This document shows, piece by piece, positions 6,151 to 6,510 of a stretch of DNA of 6,510 nucleotides; the stretch's first letter is position 1; every line of letters begins with the position of its first letter. Source of the DNA: Myxococcota bacterium (GTDB lineage Bacteria; Myxococcota_A; UBA9160; PR03). The DNA lies in the NCBI GenBank assembly GCA_030066475.1, contig JASJBO010000396.1, positions 1 through 6,510 of the forward strand, written 5' to 3'. Below the pieces are notes generated by a model, which did no database searches, was not told the DNA's origin, and saw only the letters and a program-made list of their open reading frames with translations. The position numbers and the translations under genes are program-made.

Positions 6151-6510
6151 CTTCTTCAGGACTTCCGCAGCTCCGCGCGCAACCAGGCGCGCGGGTCGCG
6201 TGATCTTCCACGAGAGAGAACGCTCCACCGCGAGCAGGCTCTGCTTCAGCCTTTCGATGTAGAAGTCACGATCTGCGATGCCGGCGTCGCGACGCGCGAT
6301 CTCGTCGCGGGCGTGTGCGAGATCGGCCCCCCGGGTCGTCGCCTCGTTCGCCAGGCGCGCGATCTCCTTGCGGGCGCCTGTGAGGTCGGCCTCCCGGGCC
6401 TTCGTCTCGTTGGCCAGGCGCGCGACCTCCTCGCGAGCGCGCGTGAGATCGGCCTCCCGGGTCGCCGTCTCGTTCGCCAGGCGCGCGACCTCCTCGCGGG
6501 CGCTCGTGAG
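6148..6510 (-). CDS. C-terminal part of a coiled-coil protein with SWxIT tail, probably a glycosyltransferase or methyltransferase of the polysaccharide locus (partial)
   Basis: An open frame enters at the window edge and gives 120 residues before TAG at 6150-6148; its start is outside. The first 63 visible residues are three copies of a 21-residue unit (LTRAREEVARLANETKAREAD in the middle copy), that is three heptads with Leu/Val/Thr-Ala at a positions and Ala/Leu/Arg at d positions. A degenerate fourth copy leads into YIERLKQSLLAVERSLSWKI and then TRPARLVARG, ending AEVLKK. A coiled coil followed by a Ser-(x)-Ser-Trp-(R/K)-x-Thr-x-P motif is common at the C-terminus, or between domains, of glycosyltransferases and methyltransferases in O-antigen and capsule loci, which fits the next gene. 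The catalytic part is not visible, so the enzyme class is unknown. The frame has strong third-position G/C preference and ends 7 bp before the next ATG. Confidence 0.85.
   Translation of the reverse strand, partial: LTSAREEVARLANETATREADLTRAREEVARLANETKAREADLTGARKEIARLANEATTRGADLAHARDEIARRDAGIADRDFYIERLKQSLLAVERSLSWKITRPARLVARGAAEVLKK
6322..6510 (-). repeat. Three 63-bp tandem repeats encoding a 21-residue coiled-coil unit, array cut by the window edge
   Basis: Units lie at 6448-6510, 6385-6447 and 6322-6384. By direct comparison the first and second differ at 7 of 63 bases, the first and third at 7, and the second and third at 11. A decayed unit follows at 6259-6321, where only part still matches. 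The unit is exactly three heptads, so gain or loss of a unit would keep both reading frame and coiled-coil register. The outermost copy ends at the window edge, so the copy number is unknown. Confidence 0.9.

Noticed and set aside
1860..6203. Plus-strand open frame of 1447 codons opposite the giant gene
   Set aside because: It is in exact codon phase with the sense gene, so its stops would need sense TTA, CTA or TCA codons, which this G/C-rich gene does not use there. The product is a low-complexity Ala/Val/Glu/Arg-rich sequence without motifs, while the sense frame has clear domains.
1..6510. CRISPR array, tRNA, rRNA, insertion sequence or attachment site
   Set aside because: No spaced short direct repeats, cloverleaf, rRNA-like sequence, transposase motif or terminal inverted repeats were seen. 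The only tandem repeats are in-frame protein repeats.

Overview
The window is a stretch of a high-GC bacterial surface-polysaccharide locus. All three coding sequences lie on the minus strand, so gene order runs from high to low coordinates. Base composition, strong G/C preference at third codon positions and the protein families fit a Gram-negative bacterium with a large glycan-assembly repertoire, for example a myxobacterial or other deltaproteobacterial-type lineage. Nothing here fixes the taxon, and that assignment is a weak inference.

Layout in transcription order. (1) 6510 to 6148 is the C-terminal 120 codons of a protein that begins outside the window: a coiled coil built from a 21-residue (63-bp) tandem repeat, ending in a Ser-Trp-x-Ile-Thr tail typical of proteins in glycosyltransferase loci. 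(2) After a 7-bp gap, 6140 to 1698 is one giant gene of 1480 codons. It carries three 38-residue FD-WYL-NPDVA repeats, a small beta-rich accessory domain, a GT2 glycosyltransferase, two tandem CgeB-like GT-B glycosyltransferase modules and a C-terminal SAM-dependent methyltransferase. (3) After 116 bp, 1581 to 25 is a membrane-anchored SGNH/GDSL hydrolase of the AlgJ/AlgX-like type with a C-terminal beta-rich domain that resembles the accessory domain of the giant gene.

A reasonable joint reading is stepwise assembly of a surface glycan: several sugar transfers and a methylation by the giant cytosolic enzyme, then acyl (probably acetyl) modification on the periplasmic side by the SGNH protein. 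No promoter or Rho-independent terminator was seen, and the close spacing suggests one operon.

The most unusual points are the five-part enzyme fusion; the beta domain apparently shared by neighbouring genes; near-identical 63-bp repeats that could change coiled-coil length; a C8 tract at the junction between the glycosyltransferase and methyltransferase parts; and an in-frame amber codon in what looks like the original 5' end of the SGNH gene. The upstream ATG of that possible 5' end overlaps the previous stop codon as ATGA.
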